A stretch of 64,000 nucleotides of DNA from Agromyces sp. Root81 (GCF_001429165.1 NZ_LMIR01000003.1:124001-188000), one strand, 5' to 3'; positions 1 through 8,639 are shown, counted from the stretch's first letter. Program-made: numbers and translations. Notes: generated by a model from the sequence alone, not told the origin.

Positions 1-73
1 AGAAGAAGATGTCGAACGTGCCCAGCTTGCCGCGGGCCAGTCCCTGTTGCTCGTCAGTCGTGGTCGTGGTCAT
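1..73 (-). CDS. APC-family amino acid permease, N-terminus only (runs off the window)
   Basis: Only the first 24 codons are present. They read MTTTTTDEQQ followed by GLARGKLGTFDIFF. The G-K-L-G-T-F-D-I-F-F stretch is the usual entry into the first membrane helix of APC-superfamily amino acid/polyamine permeases. The ATG is preceded by a strong ribosome site (AGGAGG, 6-7 nt away). It lies 79 bp downstream of the amidase on the same strand, so the two probably form one operon for uptake and hydrolysis of an amide or amino acid derivative. The family call rests on this short segment alone. Confidence 0.6.
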   Translation of the reverse strand, partial: MTTTTTDEQQGLARGKLGTFDIFF

Positions 74-152
74 GGTGCTCCTCCTGGATGTCAGAAACGG
101 GGGTGACAGCGGTGGTGCATGGTGGTGCGGTGATGCGGGAGTGCGTTTCGGC

Positions 153-1547
153 TCAGAGCGCCGGCCACCAGGCCGGGTCGGTCCACAGGGCGAGCTCCTG
201 CTCGAGGGCGGCGCCCACGCGGAAGACGGTGGTGTCGTCGTAGGTGCGGCCCACGATCTGCACGCCGGTCGGCACGCCGTTCGGCGCGATGCCCGACGGC
301 ACCGAGAGCACCGGCACGCGGCCGATGACGTTGAACGGCAGGGTCATGAGCTGCGAGAACACCGTGTCGCTGTCGGTGGCCGGCTCGTCGGCGGCGAGGC
401 CGGTGCTCGCGACCGTCGGGCAGATCATCACGTCGTAGTCGAGCATGATCTCGGCGAACGGACGGTAGAAGGCGGACTCGGCGACGAGGCCCTCGACGTA
501 GTCGCCGCCCCGGGCGGCCTTCGCCGCGAAGGCTCGCGTGTACGGCATGAGCTGCGCGGCCCGCTCGGGGTCGCCCTCGACGATGCTCTCGATGAACGGC
601 CCCATGACGGCGCCGAAGTGCGGCCAGGCCGTCTCCTGCACCTGCTCGGGCGTCCACGGCAGGGTGACCTCGACGACGGTCGCGCCGGCGAAGGTCAGCG
701 CCGCGGCGACGGCACGGGTGTTCGCCTCGACCGCGGGATCGACCTCGTACGCGCCGAGCTGCAGGCACAGGGCGACCCGGATGCCGCGGAGCGAGCCGAC
801 CGCGCCCGAGACCGCCGCGATGTCGCGCAGCGATGCTGCGTCGCCGACCCACGGGCCGGCGATCACGTTCTGCAGCATGGCGACGTCGGCGACGCTGCGT
901 CCCATCGGGCCGTCGGCGCAGTACGTGTCGGAGTTGAAGGGAGCCATGCCCGGCACCCGGCCGAACGGCGGCTTGAAGCCGACGACGCCGCAGAACGACG
1001 CCGGAATGCGGATCGACCCGCCGATGTCGGAACCGGTGGCGAGCACCGTCGAGCCGGCGGCGAGCACCGCGCCCGAGCCGCCCGACGAACCGCCCGGCGT
1101 GTAGTCGGGGTTCCACGGGTTGCGGGTGATGCCCCACAGCTTCGAGTGGGTGACGGGCGAGCAGCAGTACTCGGGGGTCTTGGTGCGGCCGTGGATGACG
1201 GCGCCGGCGTCCTGGATGCGCTCCACGATCGGGTGCGTGACATCGGCGATGTTGCCCTGCTCGAGCAGGCAGCCGTCTTCGAGCAGCCGGCCTTCGACGG
1301 GCTGCTCGTCCTTCAGCATCAACGGGATGCCCTCGAGCGCGCGCACCTGGTCGCCGGCCGCGAATCGCGCCTCGGAGACGACGGCTGCGGCCCGCGCCTC
1401 GTCGAGCCACTGCTCGGTGACGGCGTTGATCGTGGGCTCGGTCGCCTCGGTGCGTGCGATCACCGATTCGAGCAGTTCGACCGGGGAGAGCTCCCGGCTT
1501 CGGAACAGCTCGGATGCTTCGGTGGCCGTGAGCCGATACAGATCCAT
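153..1547 (-). CDS. Amidase (amidase-signature family)
   Basis: A 464-residue cytoplasmic amidase-signature enzyme hydrolysing a carboxamide to acid and ammonia; the substrate cannot be told. The Ser-cisSer-Lys triad is visible: Lys at about 79 (PLMLKDEQ), the glycine/serine loop GGSSGGSGA at about 152-160 and the nucleophile in GSDIGGSIRIP at about 178. Length is normal for the family. I chose the ATG of MDLYRLTATE because AAAGG lies upstream; the longer open frame would run through the regulator's operator. It is divergent from a TetR gene and upstream of a permease, so it is probably repressed by that TetR and induced by its substrate. Confidence 0.9.
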   Translation of the reverse strand: MDLYRLTATEASELFRSRELSPVELLESVIARTEATEPTINAVTEQWLDEARAAAVVSEARFAAGDQVRALEGIPLMLKDEQPVEGRLLEDGCLLEQGNIADVTHPIVERIQDAGAVIHGRTKTPEYCCSPVTHSKLWGITRNPWNPDYTPGGSSGGSGAVLAAGSTVLATGSDIGGSIRIPASFCGVVGFKPPFGRVPGMAPFNSDTYCADGPMGRSVADVAMLQNVIAGPWVGDAASLRDIAAVSGAVGSLRGIRVALCLQLGAYEVDPAVEANTRAVAAALTFAGATVVEVTLPWTPEQVQETAWPHFGAVMGPFIESIVEGDPERAAQLMPYTRAFAAKAARGGDYVEGLVAESAFYRPFAEIMLDYDVMICPTVASTGLAADEPATDSDTVFSQLMTLPFNVIGRVPVLSVPSGIAPNGVPTGVQIVGRTYDDTTVFRVGAALEQELALWTDPAWWPAL

Positions 1548-1565
1548 GAAGTGGTGCCTTTCGCG

Positions 1566-1586
1566 CGTCCGTACAATGTACGGACG
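1566..1586. promoter_or_regulatory. 21-bp perfect palindrome, probable TetR operator over divergent promoters
   Basis: Two 10-bp arms, CGTCCGTACA and its exact complement, flank one central base. The palindrome lies between the divergent amidase (start 1547) and TetR (start 1601). A TACAAT hexamer at 1572-1577 is a good -10 for the TetR gene, and the complementary strand offers TACATT for the amidase, so a bound dimer would cover both promoters. Confidence 0.8.
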
Positions 1587-1600
1587 ATACTGTTGCACGC

Positions 1601-2221
1601 ATGGCGCCACGTCAAGAGGTTGAGGAGATTCGGCAGAATCTGACTCGACGCGACCTCACCTCGGCCGCGATCACGCTGATCGAACGCGACGGGCTCGGCG
1701 CGTTGACGATGCGGCGACTCGCCGCCGAGCTCGACTGCGCGCCGATGAGCCTCTACACGCACGTGCGCAATCGCGACGACCTGATCGACGCGATCGTCGA
1801 CCAACTGATCGAGCTGCTCGACCTGCACGAGCCGAGCGGCGAGAGCTGGCAGGAGATCGTGTGCCAGACGTTCCGGGCGTACCGCGATCTGGCCGTGCGG
1901 GTGCCGAAGTCGTTCGAGCTGCTCGCCCTCGCGCCGTACGACACGTCACCCGTCGCGCCGCACCTGGCCAGGTTCGTGGCGAGCCTCGAGGCCGCCGGCC
2001 TCACCGCAGAGCAGGCGCAGCAGATCCTCGGCATCGCGGATGCCTACGCGTCGGGGTTCCTCGTCGTGTGGGCCCGAAGCCAGGGTTTCCGCGAGGCAGG
2101 CGAGCCGTCACCGGCGGAGGACGGCATCACCGGCCTCCGCGACCTCGCCATGTTCGACCAGGGGCTCGACGCACTGCTCGCCGGCCTCGATGCGACGCTC
2201 GTGCGCGGCATCCGCCCCTGA
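1601..2221 (+). CDS. TetR-family transcriptional regulator
   Basis: 206 residues. The N-terminal helix-turn-helix spans about residues 15-60 (LTSAAITLIERDGLGALTMR, then RLAAELDCAPMSLYTHVRNR), typical for TetR; the remaining three quarters is the helical ligand-binding and dimer domain. The start lies 24 nt after a TACAAT -10 hexamer with no clear ribosome site, so the leader is very short. It is divergent from the amidase and its operator-like palindrome lies in the shared promoter, so autorepression and repression of the amidase-permease operon are likely. Confidence 0.88.
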   Translation: MAPRQEVEEIRQNLTRRDLTSAAITLIERDGLGALTMRRLAAELDCAPMSLYTHVRNRDDLIDAIVDQLIELLDLHEPSGESWQEIVCQTFRAYRDLAVRVPKSFELLALAPYDTSPVAPHLARFVASLEAAGLTAEQAQQILGIADAYASGFLVVWARSQGFREAGEPSPAEDGITGLRDLAMFDQGLDALLAGLDATLVRGIRP

Positions 2222-2254
2222 GGCGCGACGCCCTGCCCGCGCTCGCGCTCCTGG

Positions 2255-2836
2255 TCAGTCGCCGATGAGCGCCGCGTCCCAGCGATCCATGATCCAGTCG
2301 ACCGTCTCCTCCGGGCTCTGCCCGGTGGAGTCCACCCAGAGGCCGACGGGCGGCGCCTCGCCGAGCCATCCGTCGAACGTGCGCACGGCGTCGGCGAGCG
2401 TGCCGTCGCCGATCCATGCCTCGTAGGCCCCGGTGCCGCGCTCGGTCTCGCGGCGGACGATCGCCTCGACGCTCGGCCGCAGCACGACGAGTGCGCGCCG
2501 GCCCTGCATGCGGTCGAGCTGGGCGGTGACCCCGTCACCGAAGATGTTGTCGACGTGCACGGCGCTGATGCCCGCCTCGACGAACGAGCGGCTGAGCATC
2601 GCGCCGTGCCGGTAGCGCAGTTCGAGCTGCGCGAGCGCGGCCTCGGTCGGCGGATCGCCCATGTCCTCGCGCCCGCCGACGACCATCTGCCAGAGCGTGT
2701 CGCCCTCGATGAACGCACCGGGTCGCAAGCGTTCGGCGAGCAGGCGGCCCACCGTCGACTTTCCCGATGCGGGGGCGCCGACGACGAGGATCGCGGTCGG
2801 CCGGGCATCGTTCGCAGGGTCAGCCGGTGCAGTCAT
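2255..2836 (-). CDS. P-loop kinase-like AAA protein (shikimate/gluconate-kinase fold)
   Basis: 193 residues from the chosen ATG (MTAPADPAND). A Walker A motif GAPASGKST lies near residues 18-26, followed by an acidic FIEGDTLW segment like the substrate loop of small P-loop kinases. Size and layout fit cytoplasmic small-molecule kinases, but the substrate is unknown. The frame stays open upstream and would add 26 residues that include the remnant tail of a VOC protein, so I start at the later ATG; a second ATG two codons earlier is possible. No operon partner is obvious. Confidence 0.7.
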   Translation of the reverse strand: MTAPADPANDARPTAILVVGAPASGKSTVGRLLAERLRPGAFIEGDTLWQMVVGGREDMGDPPTEAALAQLELRYRHGAMLSRSFVEAGISAVHVDNIFGDGVTAQLDRMQGRRALVVLRPSVEAIVRRETERGTGAYEAWIGDGTLADAVRTFDGWLGEAPPVGLWVDSTGQSPEETVDWIMDRWDAALIGD

Positions 2837-2872
2837 GACCATCAGGCTATCGAACGGATGCCGCGGCTCCCG

Positions 2873-2914
2873 CTCCTCCCCCGCTGCACCCCACTCGAAG
2901 CTGTCGGGGACCAT
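2873..2914 (-). pseudogene. Remnant of a VOC/glyoxalase gene 3' end
   Basis: The minus strand reads PDSFEWGAAGE, almost the same as the last residues (PDGFEWGAAGE, then stop) of the intact VOC gene ending at 8682. Nucleotides match at about 33 of 36 positions, including a CTCCCCCGCTGC core. In this copy the stop codon has become GAG, so the remnant runs in frame into the kinase gene downstream. It looks like the last trace of a lost paralogue. Confidence 0.5.
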
Positions 2915-2920
2915 GTCGCC

Positions 2921-3553
2921 TCACGCGTGATGCAGCGTCGCGTAGGCGTCGGCCGGGAAGGTCGTCGTCGTGTCGCCGAGCAGCAGGGCACGGTAGGTCG
3001 CGGTGGCCGCCTCCTCGAGGTTCAGCGCCCGGCGGAATGCCATCTCGACGGTGTCGCCGAGGGCGGTGCATCCGTGGTTGCCCATGATGATGCAGTCGTG
3101 CTGCTCGGCCTCGGCCGCGGCCGAGTCGGCGAGTTCATCGGAGCCGTTCGGGTAGTAGGGCGTCGTGCCCACCGAGCGCACGTAGTACGCGTGGTCGAGG
3201 GTCAGCAGGCGCACCTCGTGCCCGAGCGCATTCAGCAGCACCGCGTGCTGCGGATGCACGTGCACGACGGCGTTCACGTCGGGGCGGGCGAGATAGCTCC
3301 GCTGGTGGAGCTTCCACTCGCTCGAGGGCCTGGGGTTGCCGTCGAGCACCGTCCCGTCGAGATCCATGATCGTGAAGTCCGCCGCCGTGAGCCGGTCGAG
3401 CCAGGTGCCCGAGCCGGTCACGACGAAGGTGCGATCACTCAGCCGCGCCGAGAGGTTGCCGCCGCTGGCGAGCGCGAGTCCGGCCGCGACGGCGGTGCGC
3501 CCCACCGAGCTCAGTTCTGCGATCGCCTGGGCGAGGGTTCCGGTGCTGGTCAT
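2921..3553 (-). CDS. Class II aldolase (L-fuculose-phosphate aldolase-like)
   Basis: 210 residues, zinc-dependent class II aldolase/adducin family, cleaving a phosphorylated sugar to dihydroxyacetone phosphate and an aldehyde. Visible family features are ASGGNLSARL near residue 30, the acid-base Glu in SSEWKLHQ, the zinc pair in HVHPQH and a third ligand in NHGCT. I chose ATG 3553 because GAGGAG lies 5 nt upstream; the ATG at 3577 overlaps the permease stop but has no ribosome site. It is translationally close behind the MFS permease and so probably shares the SorC-controlled operon. Confidence 0.85.
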   Translation of the reverse strand: MTSTGTLAQAIAELSSVGRTAVAAGLALASGGNLSARLSDRTFVVTGSGTWLDRLTAADFTIMDLDGTVLDGNPRPSSEWKLHQRSYLARPDVNAVVHVHPQHAVLLNALGHEVRLLTLDHAYYVRSVGTTPYYPNGSDELADSAAAEAEQHDCIIMGNHGCTALGDTVEMAFRRALNLEEAATATYRALLLGDTTTTFPADAYATLHHA

Positions 3554-3573
3554 GCTGCTCCTCGTCTCGGTGG

Positions 3574-4872
3574 TCATGCGGCAACGGGCGCGGTCTCGAG
3601 GTCGAGGCTCGCCTGTTCCGCGGCCTCCTTCGCGGAGGGCTTCAACATGAACGTGAGCGCGAATCCGACGAGGTAGATCGCCGCGATGATCCAGACCGTC
3701 GCCTCGATGCCGATCGGCGAGACGAGCGCCGCGATCACCGGTCCGACGAACTGGCTGAGGCCGGCGCCGAGGTTCAGGATCGCGACCGCGGCGGCCTTGT
3801 GCTTCGGGGCGAGCAGCGGGACGATCGCCGAGAGCGGCACGAACATGCCGAGGGCGAGCCCGTAGACGATCGCGATCGCGATCGTGATGCCGAAGCTCGG
3901 GCCGAGCAGGGTGGGCACGTAGTAGAGGGCGAGCACGGTGACGAAGCATCCGATGCCACCGGCCCAGGCGACCACATTGACCCTGCCGAGCCAGTCGGAG
4001 AGGTAGCCCGAGAGCAGGTTGGCGGCCACGTTCGCCGCGAGCATCGTGCCCCAGATGGTCTGCCATTCCGCGAGCGAGAAGCCGATGTCGCGCACCATGT
4101 AGGTCGTGAGGAACACGACGAAGGCGTAGAACGAGAGCGTGTTGATGATGCGCACGATGCCGCCGATGCCCACCTTGGGGTGCGTGGCGACGATGCTGAC
4201 GCTGCTGGCGACGCCCTTGATGCTGTCGGCGAGTGTGATCGGCTTCCGGCTGGGGTTGCGCAGGAGCAGGAGCACCATGAGGCCGCCGACGGTCACGAAG
4301 GCGAGCGACATCCAGAGGGTCGCGAGCTCGCCGATCACGGGGATGACGGCGGCGGCGAAGTACGAACTGATGACGCCGAGGCCGAGTGTGGAGAAGAACC
4401 AGTACCAGCCGACCGCGCGGCCCATGACCTGCTCGGGAGTGTCGAGGGTGATCCAGACGAGGAACCCGTAGGCGAACATCGGGTAGCCGAGGCCCCGGAT
4501 GCCGAAGGCGATGAGCATGACCGTGAAGTTCTGCTGCATCACACCGCCGATGAGGAAGACCAGTTCGAAGACGACCCAGATCGCGAAGCCGAGCATCATC
4601 ACGCGCTTCGGCCCCCACGCTTCGGCGAGGGCTCCCGACAGCCAGGCCGCGACGGCGACGACGATGCCGTAGGTGGCCCAGAGCGTGGCGACGTTGGCGG
4701 CGTCGAAGCCGAGCGAGTCGAGGTAGGGCGAGAGGAAGCCCGCCTCGATGCCGTCGCCGATCATGAAGATCGTGAGCGCCACGAAGCCCCATGCGATCGG
4801 CTTGGCGATGCCCTGGGTGCGGAGGATGCGGGCGAAGCGGCCCTCACGCGCGCCGGCGATGTCACTGGTCAT
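3574..4872 (-). CDS. MFS transporter, polyol-permease type
   Basis: 432 residues with about 12 membrane segments. The N-terminal GIAKPIAWGFVALTIFMIGD and GIEAGFLSPYL segment resembles the polyol permease family (RbtT/DalT, CsbX), which take up ribitol, arabitol or related polyols by proton symport. It heads a minus-strand operon with the class II aldolase and is divergent from the SorC regulator, with an operator-like palindrome 38 bp before the start. The exact substrate is not readable; a C4-C5 polyol or aldonate fits the kinase, dehydrogenase and aldolase nearby. Confidence 0.8.
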   Translation of the reverse strand: MTSDIAGAREGRFARILRTQGIAKPIAWGFVALTIFMIGDGIEAGFLSPYLDSLGFDAANVATLWATYGIVVAVAAWLSGALAEAWGPKRVMMLGFAIWVVFELVFLIGGVMQQNFTVMLIAFGIRGLGYPMFAYGFLVWITLDTPEQVMGRAVGWYWFFSTLGLGVISSYFAAAVIPVIGELATLWMSLAFVTVGGLMVLLLLRNPSRKPITLADSIKGVASSVSIVATHPKVGIGGIVRIINTLSFYAFVVFLTTYMVRDIGFSLAEWQTIWGTMLAANVAANLLSGYLSDWLGRVNVVAWAGGIGCFVTVLALYYVPTLLGPSFGITIAIAIVYGLALGMFVPLSAIVPLLAPKHKAAAVAILNLGAGLSQFVGPVIAALVSPIGIEATVWIIAAIYLVGFALTFMLKPSAKEAAEQASLDLETAPVAA

Positions 4873-4909
4873 TGGGATGACTCCTCGTTGAGTATCGAGA
4901 GTGAGTGTG

Positions 4910-4948
4910 TGAACATATGTTCATAGGGTTGAACAGATGATTGCATCA
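4910..4948. promoter_or_regulatory. SorC-type operator region
   Basis: A perfect 14-bp palindrome TGAACATATGTTCA (4910-4923) is followed on the plus strand by TTGAACAGATGATTGCATCA (4929-4948). The second site shares GAACA-NN-TGAT-N-GCAT with a site in front of the FGGY kinase (8620-8639). Both lie in promoter regions of the same catabolic gene set, so they are likely sites of the SorC regulator encoded at 5022. Confidence 0.7.
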
Positions 4949-5021
4949 TCCTGCGCCGACTCGACGCGCATGTCAAGTTCGCGCCCGCCCCCGACCGGTA
5001 CCGACATGGAAGGATGTGCCC

Positions 5022-5933
5022 ATGCTGCTTGGACGCGTCGCGCGCATGTACTACGAACACGGACTCACCCACCAGGAGATCGCCAACGCGCTCGGGCTCT
5101 CTCGGGTGCGCGTGACGAGGCTCCTCGCCGAGGCCCGTGAAAGCGGGCTCGTCGAGATCGTGATCCACGCCGACGAGTCGGCCTTCGCCGACGAGGAACG
5201 CGCCCTGCTCGATCGCTTCGGGCTCCGGCAGGCCTGGATCTCCCCCGCCGTGCCCGACGAGGTCAAGTCGGAGCGCTCGTTCGGGGCGGTGGGCGCCGAG
5301 GCGCTCGGCGCGATGATCGGCAAGGACGAGGTCGTCGGCATCGGCCTCTCGACGGCGGTCTCGCTCGCGCTCAACGCCTTCACCGCGCGGCCGCTCGGTG
5401 CGAGCTTCGTGCCACTGACCGGCAGCAGCGGCGGCCTTGCGACGGGAGCGAACCCGCACGAGATCGCACTCACCCTCGCAGCGCGCACCGGTGGCCGCGC
5501 GTTCCACCTCCCGGCGCCGCTGCTCGCCGCCAACGCGGCGGCGGCACGAGCTGCCACGACCGAGCCCGGCACGGCCGAAGTGCTCGGGCTCGCGCGCCGC
5601 GCTCAGCTCCTCGTCGCCGGCATCGGCGGCATGACCGCGGGCGAGGGCATCCTGCTGCGATCGCTCGACGAGGCGGAACGCGCCGACCTCGTCGCCCGCG
5701 GCGCCGTCGGCGACCTCGCGGGTCGTTTCTTCGATACGGATGGCACTGCGGTCGAGGGCCCGCTCGACGAGCGCATCATCGGACTCTCACTCGCCGAGAT
5801 GACGGCCGTGCCGAACCGACTCGTGATCGCACGAGGAGCATCGAAGGTCGACGCGCTGCGGGTCGCGCTCACCAAGGGGCTCGTGAACATGATCGTCACC
5901 GACTCGGCGACGGCGGAGGCACTGCTGCGCTGA
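5022..5933 (+). CDS. SorC/DeoR-type sugar-binding transcriptional regulator
   Basis: 303 residues. The N-terminal HTH (RMYYEHGLTHQEIANALGLS then RVRVTRLLAEARESG) is followed by the sugar-phosphate-binding SorC domain, whose opening VGIGLSTAVS and later VAGIGGMT are phosphate-loop type. The ATG follows a GGAAGG site by 8 nt. It lies between two minus-strand operons (permease-aldolase and dehydrogenase-kinase), and a shared operator motif lies in front of both. It probably senses a phosphorylated intermediate made by the kinase and switches the pathway. Confidence 0.88.
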   Translation: MLLGRVARMYYEHGLTHQEIANALGLSRVRVTRLLAEARESGLVEIVIHADESAFADEERALLDRFGLRQAWISPAVPDEVKSERSFGAVGAEALGAMIGKDEVVGIGLSTAVSLALNAFTARPLGASFVPLTGSSGGLATGANPHEIALTLAARTGGRAFHLPAPLLAANAAAARAATTEPGTAEVLGLARRAQLLVAGIGGMTAGEGILLRSLDEAERADLVARGAVGDLAGRFFDTDGTAVEGPLDERIIGLSLAEMTAVPNRLVIARGASKVDALRVALTKGLVNMIVTDSATAEALLR

Positions 5934-5983
5934 GGTCGCCGCCGGCCCGCGCCGACGCGAGCCGGCACGGGTAGGGCGATCGA

Positions 5984-6994
5984 CTAGGCCGCGGCCGTCT
6001 CCAGCGCAGCGCGGTTGGCGACCGACGGGATCGAGTCTTCGGCACGCCAGGCCGCAATCGCGGCCGCCGCGAGCCGAGAGTGCTCGGCGACCACGTCGTC
6101 GGAGGCGCCGGCGATGTGGGGCGTTAGCGTGACGTTGTCGAGGGCGAGGATCTCCTCGTCCCGGCCGATCGGCTCCCGGTAGAACACGTCGAATCCGGCG
6201 CCGGCGATGCGATGCTCTCGCAGCACCTCCATGAGTGCGTCCTCGTCGATGATCGCGGCGCGGCCGGCGTTGATGAGGTAGGCGTCGGGCTTCATGAGGG
6301 CCAGCTCGCGCGCGCCGAGGAGCCCCTCGGTCTCCGGCATGAGCGGCACGTGCACCGAGACGATGTCGGCACCGGCCATGACCTCGTCGAGCGGCACGAC
6401 GGATGCCTCGTCGCCGAACGCGTCCGCGGGTAGGAAGGGGTCGTAGACGAGCACGTTCATGCCGAAGCCGCGGGCCCGTCGCAACACCCGGCGGCCGACT
6501 GCGCCACCACCGAGGATGCCGAGTGTACGGCCGCCGAGGCCGATGCCGCGGAATCGCTCATACGGTTCGAAGACGTCGTCGGCGGTCCAGTTGCCTTCCC
6601 GGAGCCAACGCTCGGAAGCGCTGACGTGGCGCACCGTCGCCATGAGCAGGGCGAAGCTGAGGTCGGCGGTCACCTCCGCGTTTCGGCCGGGGGTGGTCGC
6701 GACCGGGATGCCGCGGACCGAGCACGCCTCGAGGTCGACGTTCACGGGCTTGGCACGGCACGAGACGACGAGTTGAAGGTTCGGTGCGAGGTCGAGCGCA
6801 GCCCCGTCGACGACGTCGAGCTCGGCGACGATCACGTTCGCCCGGCCCAGTTCGGCTTCGAGCCCGCGTGCTGCGAGCGAGTCACCGGCGAGGGTCGGCT
6901 CGATGCGGATGACCTCGGCGTACTCGCCGAGCGCCGCAGCCGCGACGTCGTCGAACGGTGCGGTGATCAGAATGGTGGGTCGCTGGTCGGTCAT
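5984..6994 (-). CDS. D-isomer-specific 2-hydroxyacid dehydrogenase
   Basis: 336 residues, cytoplasmic NAD(P)-dependent dehydrogenase. The nucleotide-binding loop GILGGGAVGRRV sits near residue 160. The catalytic Arg (INAGRAAIID), Glu (GFDVFYREP) and His (LTPHIAGAS) follow in the family order. The start has AAAGGAAACCGC upstream. It lies 29 bp behind the FGGY kinase and is surely co-transcribed, so it should oxidise or reduce a sugar-acid intermediate of that pathway. The set differs from classical ribitol or arabitol operons, which use polyol dehydrogenases of other families. Confidence 0.85.
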   Translation of the reverse strand: MTDQRPTILITAPFDDVAAAALGEYAEVIRIEPTLAGDSLAARGLEAELGRANVIVAELDVVDGAALDLAPNLQLVVSCRAKPVNVDLEACSVRGIPVATTPGRNAEVTADLSFALLMATVRHVSASERWLREGNWTADDVFEPYERFRGIGLGGRTLGILGGGAVGRRVLRRARGFGMNVLVYDPFLPADAFGDEASVVPLDEVMAGADIVSVHVPLMPETEGLLGARELALMKPDAYLINAGRAAIIDEDALMEVLREHRIAGAGFDVFYREPIGRDEEILALDNVTLTPHIAGASDDVVAEHSRLAAAAIAAWRAEDSIPSVANRAALETAAA

Positions 6995-7023
6995 GCGGTT
7001 TCCTTTGCGTTGGGATCGGACGC

Positions 7024-8595
7024 TCACGCGTCGTGCACGGTCGTCGTCTCGGCAGCCGTATCGGCAGCCGTCTCGGCAGCCGTCTCGGCGTCGCGCCGCA
7101 GGCGGCGGAGCTCCGTCCAGTGCGGCCGCAGCGCATCGCGGGCGGCGATGAACGTGCGATAGCCCGACCGGTACAGTGCGTGACGTCCGGGATTCGGAGT
7201 GAAGACGCTCGACGGCGGGGCCATGCCGGCCACGGCCGTCGCGAGGTCGGGTGCGATGCCGGCCGCGACGAGGGCGAGGGTGGCGACGCCGCGCGCGCCG
7301 ACCTCGGGTTCGTTCTGGCGCACGATCTCGTAGCCGCTCACGTCGGCGAGGATCTCGCAGAGCAGGTCGGAGTCGGAGCCGCCGCCGCAGATCAGCAGGT
7401 TGCCGGTGAGGCCGAGCTCGTCGAGGCATTCGGTCAGCGCGTAGGCGAGCCCTTCGTAGACGCTGCGCAGCAGCTGCCCGGGCTCGGTCGTGACACTCAT
7501 GCCGAGCCAGGACGCCGAGGCATCCGGCGCCATGAACGGCGCACGCTCGCCGCTCGGCGAGCCGTAGGGAAGGTAGATCACGCCGCCGCTCCCTGGAGGC
7601 ACAGCCGCCGCGAGGGCCTCGATCTCCGACCACGGGCGCTCGGAGAGCCCGAGGCCGTCGCGCACCCAGTCGAGGTTCGGCGTACCGGTCATGGGTGCGA
7701 GCGATTCGAGCACCTGGGTGCCACGACCGGTCGAGAGCACGATGCTGATGTCGGTGCGGACGGCGTCGCGTGCAGCGTGGTTGACGCCGACGAATCCCGT
7801 CGTGCCGAGGATCGCGTACCCCTGCCCGTCGCCGATCGCGCCGAGGCCGACACCGGCCGCGGCGGTGTCGACCATGCCGACGGCAACTGGAATACCGGCC
7901 GGCAGGCCGAGCGCACCCGCGACCTGCGCGTCCAGCACGCCACCGACAGCTTCGGGCGATCGCACTTCAGGCAAGTGGTCGCGCATGCGCTCGTGTCCGA
8001 GCGCGGCGAAGAGCGCCTCGGAGTACCGCCCCGTTCCGGTGTCGAGGTAGGTGCGCGACGCCTCGCTCGGGTCGGTCGCGATGACGCCGGTGAGCTGGTA
8101 CCGCAGCCAGTCCTTGCAGTTGAGCTGGGTGCCGAGCGCGACGAGCAGTTGCGGATCCGCGGCGGCGAGCTCCTCGACGAGCACCGGGAGGGCACCCGCG
8201 AAGAGCGGTGATCCCGTCGCCTCGTGCACGGCCGCAGCGCGCCCGTCGGCCTGCCAGCGCTCCAGGCGCTCATGTGCGCGCCCGTCGAGCCAGAGGGCGG
8301 CCGGACGAAGCGGCAGACCGTTCTCACCGACCAACCAGGCACCGTCTCCCTGCCCGGTGATGCCGATCGCCGCGACGTCCGCGTCGCCGATCGCCGCGAC
8401 GACGTCGATGATCGTCGAGACGGTCGCCTCCCAGAGGCGATCCATATCCGCCTCGGCGGCACCGTCGTGTCGGCGCTCGGTGTGCAGCGAGGAGCGGGCG
8501 ACGCTCACGATCTGGCCGTCGAGCGTGAATGCCACGGTCTTGACCGACGTCGTTCCGGCGTCGATGCCCAAGATGAGGCGGGAGCGACTCTGCAC
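7024..8595 (-). CDS. FGGY-family carbohydrate kinase
   Basis: 523 residues with an ATPase fold of the hexokinase/glycerol-kinase class. N-terminal GIDAGTTSVK is the phosphate-1 loop; GITGQGDGAWLV and NCKDWLRYQLTG resemble kinases of the erythritol/L-xylulose group; ICGGGSDSDLLCEILAD is the C-terminal adenosine motif. Start is GTG with GGAGG 5-6 nt before. The last 20 residues (ETAAETAADTAAETTT) come from a 12-nt tandem repeat at 7046-7089 and look like a slippage-prone tail. The promoter carries the SorC-type operator. Confidence 0.88.
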   Translation of the reverse strand: MQSRSRLILGIDAGTTSVKTVAFTLDGQIVSVARSSLHTERRHDGAAEADMDRLWEATVSTIIDVVAAIGDADVAAIGITGQGDGAWLVGENGLPLRPAALWLDGRAHERLERWQADGRAAAVHEATGSPLFAGALPVLVEELAAADPQLLVALGTQLNCKDWLRYQLTGVIATDPSEASRTYLDTGTGRYSEALFAALGHERMRDHLPEVRSPEAVGGVLDAQVAGALGLPAGIPVAVGMVDTAAAGVGLGAIGDGQGYAILGTTGFVGVNHAARDAVRTDISIVLSTGRGTQVLESLAPMTGTPNLDWVRDGLGLSERPWSEIEALAAAVPPGSGGVIYLPYGSPSGERAPFMAPDASASWLGMSVTTEPGQLLRSVYEGLAYALTECLDELGLTGNLLICGGGSDSDLLCEILADVSGYEIVRQNEPEVGARGVATLALVAAGIAPDLATAVAGMAPPSSVFTPNPGRHALYRSGYRTFIAARDALRPHWTELRRLRRDAETAAETAADTAAETTTVHDA

Positions 8596-8619
8596 GAAAG
8601 CCTCCGAACATTAGTGCAA

Positions 8620-8639
8620 CAATGCGATCAGATGTTCAG
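8620..8639 (-). promoter_or_regulatory. Second copy of the SorC-type operator, in the kinase promoter
   Basis: The minus strand reads CTGAACATCTGATCGCATTG, which aligns with TTGAACAGATGATTGCATCA at 4929-4948 (shared GAACA, TGAT, GCAT at fixed spacing). A further GAACAT lies at 8606-8611 in inverted orientation, making a wide dyad. It is 25 bp before the kinase GTG. Confidence 0.65.

Noticed and set aside
9-1643. 544-codon open frame antisense to the amidase
   Set aside because: Arg/Gly/Asp/Val-rich shadow of a high-GC gene; no domain, and it runs across the operator and into the TetR gene.
3799-4926. 375-codon acidic open frame antisense to the permease
   Set aside because: Shadow rich in Asp/Glu/His/Arg; covers the operator and has no ribosome site.
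7046-7089. 12-bp tandem repeat as possible CRISPR or regulatory repeat
   Set aside because: It lies in frame inside the kinase tail and has no spacers; simple slippage.
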